Part shown: one piece after another, positions 62,821 to 64,000 of the stretch
How the letters are laid out: every line of letters starts with the position of its first letter
Numbering within the stretch: position 1 is the stretch's first letter
NCBI RefSeq assembly: GCF_002332255.1
Contig: NZ_NRGW01000001.1
Location: 2,046,001 to 2,110,000, forward strand
Length of the DNA stretch: 64,000 bases
Reading direction: 5' to 3'
DNA from: Halomonas sp. JB37
GTDB lineage: Bacteria > Pseudomonadota > Gammaproteobacteria > Pseudomonadales > Halomonadaceae
Notes under the pieces: generated by a model
The model's input: only the letters and a program-made list of their open reading frames with translations
The model's database searches: none
What the model was told of the DNA's origin: nothing
Made by a program: the position numbers and the translations under genes

Positions 62821-64000
62821 ATGTCACAGATCCCGTCACATAAAATTGCCACAACAGCCGTCGATGCGTGGCTGAGAGATTTTGATAACGCGCTACAGGC
62901 TAACGATATACAGCACGCGCTTTCACTGTTCGGTGAAGAGTGCTATTGGCGTGACTTTCTAGCCTTCACATGGAATTTAAAAACCTGCGAGGGCAAAAGC
63001 GATATTCAGGCTATGCTTTCTGCAACGTTGGCTAGCGTATGTCCTTCTGATTGGCAGCTAGAAGGCGAGGCGACCGACAGTGGTGACACTTTTGATGCGT
63101 GGTTTACCTTTAAAACAGCAGTGTCTAGCGGCAAAGGCTACCTGCGTCTTAAGCAGGGGAAGTGTTGGACGCTGCTGACCACGATGCAGGCGCTTAATGA
63201 CTATCCTGAGCGTCGTAACCACCATCGCCCCAAAGGGGCTGAGCACGGCGCCAATAAAAACCGCGAAACGTGGTTAGAAGCTCGGGAGCGCGAGGAAGCT
63301 GAATTAGGCTACACCCAGCAGCCGTACTGCGTGATTATTGGCGGTGGCCAGGGGGGCATTGGCTTAGGCGCACGGCTCAAACAGATGGGTGTCCCAACTA
63401 TTATTATCGAGCGTAACGAGCGCGCGGGCGATTCCTGGCGTAAACGTTATAAGTCGCTATGTCTGCACGACCCTGTCTGGTATGACCATCTTCCTTATAT
63501 TCCCTTTCCCGATAGCTGGCCGATCTTTGCCCCTAAAGACAAAGTAGGTGATTGGCTGGAAATGTATACCAACGTGATGGAACTCAACTATTGGAGTTCT
63601 ACCGAGTGCCAGAATGCACACTTTGACGAAGTGGCAGGTGAGTGGGTCGTGAATGTGACTCGCAACGGTGAAAAAGTGACGCTACGGCCGAAGCAGCTCG
63701 TGATGGCGACCGGAATGTCGGGCATGCCTAATGTGCCGACATTCCCCGGTGCTGAAAGCTTTGAAGGTGAGCAGCAGCACTCTAGCCAGCACTCGGGGCC
63801 GGATGCCTATAAGGGTAAAAAGTGCGTCATTATTGGGGCTAATAACTCGGCCCACGATATTGCGGCCGCGCTATGGGAACACGACGCTGATGTGACGATG
63901 TTGCAGCGATCGTCTACCCATATCGTAAAGTCGGACTCATTAATGGAAGAGGTGCTAGGGCCGCTTTATTCAGAAGAGGCCGTCGCTAACGGCATTACTC
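62821..64000 (+). CDS. Flavin-containing monooxygenase with N-terminal SnoaL-like domain (partial)
   Basis: 393 codons to the right edge, no stop in view. Residues 1-150 are an SnoaL/NTF2-like fold (AWLRDFDNALQANDIQHALSLF, SLFGEECYWRDF). Then the FAD fold IIGGGQGGIGLGARLKQMG (about residue 178), GDSWRKRYKSLCLHDPVWYDHLPY, and a second Rossmann motif IIGANNSAHDIAAALWE for NADPH. This is the YUCCA/FMO-type layout with an extra front domain. ATG 62821 follows a weak GGAG. Expected to be induced through the sigma-54 regulator beside it; substrate unknown. Confidence 0.87.
   Translation, partial: MSQIPSHKIATTAVDAWLRDFDNALQANDIQHALSLFGEECYWRDFLAFTWNLKTCEGKSDIQAMLSATLASVCPSDWQLEGEATDSGDTFDAWFTFKTAVSSGKGYLRLKQGKCWTLLTTMQALNDYPERRNHHRPKGAEHGANKNRETWLEAREREEAELGYTQQPYCVIIGGGQGGIGLGARLKQMGVPTIIIERNERAGDSWRKRYKSLCLHDPVWYDHLPYIPFPDSWPIFAPKDKVGDWLEMYTNVMELNYWSSTECQNAHFDEVAGEWVVNVTRNGEKVTLRPKQLVMATGMSGMPNVPTFPGAESFEGEQQHSSQHSGPDAYKGKKCVIIGANNSAHDIAAALWEHDADVTMLQRSSTHIVKSDSLMEEVLGPLYSEEAVANGIT

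Noticed and set aside
1-64000. CRISPR arrays, tRNA or rRNA genes
   Set aside because: No direct-repeat/spacer pattern and no tRNA- or rRNA-like stretches were recognised on reading; a dedicated search could still reveal a small RNA.

Overview
The window looks like chromosome from a Halomonas-type gammaproteobacterium (Halomonadaceae). I infer this from the moderately GC-rich coding sequence, the gene families present and the aerobic cobalamin gene set; no rRNA or marker gene confirms it. No tRNA, rRNA or CRISPR array was found.

Region 1 (1-26022) is a nearly complete late aerobic (cobN-type) cobalamin locus. It begins with the end of cobS, a phosphatase and a short cobU-like gene. A promoter and cobalamin riboswitch then precede btuB-btuF-btuC-btuD (outer-membrane receptor and ABC importer). 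A Yip1-family membrane protein and a second, opposite-strand FecBCD-like importer follow. The long + strand run is chlID-like motor, cobO, cobB, cobW, cobN, cobG, cobH, cobI, cobJ, (cobK reversed), cobL, cobE, cobM, cobF, with most genes overlapping by a few bases. cobQ lies apart at 55.8 kb. The products take precorrin-2 to adenosylated corrinoid, insert cobalt late with a CobN plus fused AAA+/VWA motor, and also salvage external corrinoids.

Region 2 (26.1-37.9 kb) is accessory DNA. It holds ytoQ, a brnT-brnA toxin-antitoxin pair followed by a decayed second ytoQ 3' end, and then a cluster of integron attC sites with no integrase in view (a CALIN). The cassettes carry a 366-aa unknown protein, a 43-aa ORF, a 108-aa conserved protein and a DUF1971 gene with one nonsense codon. 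A 1.23-kb IS3-family element interrupts the array. Two decayed IS5-family copies flank a three-gene periplasmic dehydrogenase operon (small subunit, GMC flavoprotein, triheme cytochrome c). A broken dinJ/relB antitoxin and a last attC-like site follow, then a Rho-like ATPase that lacks the RNA-binding N-terminal domain.

Region 3 (37.9-49.8 kb) is mixed housekeeping and small stress genes: rhlE, a BON-MscS channel, soxR with a SoxR box, two VOC proteins, methyltransferases, an L,D-transpeptidase, yehS and others. An araC/lysE convergent pair has lost both 3' ends to one deletion. Glutaminase and an Ada-like alkyltransferase follow.

Region 4 (49.8-64 kb) holds a LacI-controlled ABC importer operon with a phosphodiesterase, cobQ, a ridA-like gene, a MoxR/VWA pair, and an AcoR-like sigma-54 activator divergent from a flavin monooxygenase gene. 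The latter has a clear -24/-12 promoter and runs off the right edge.
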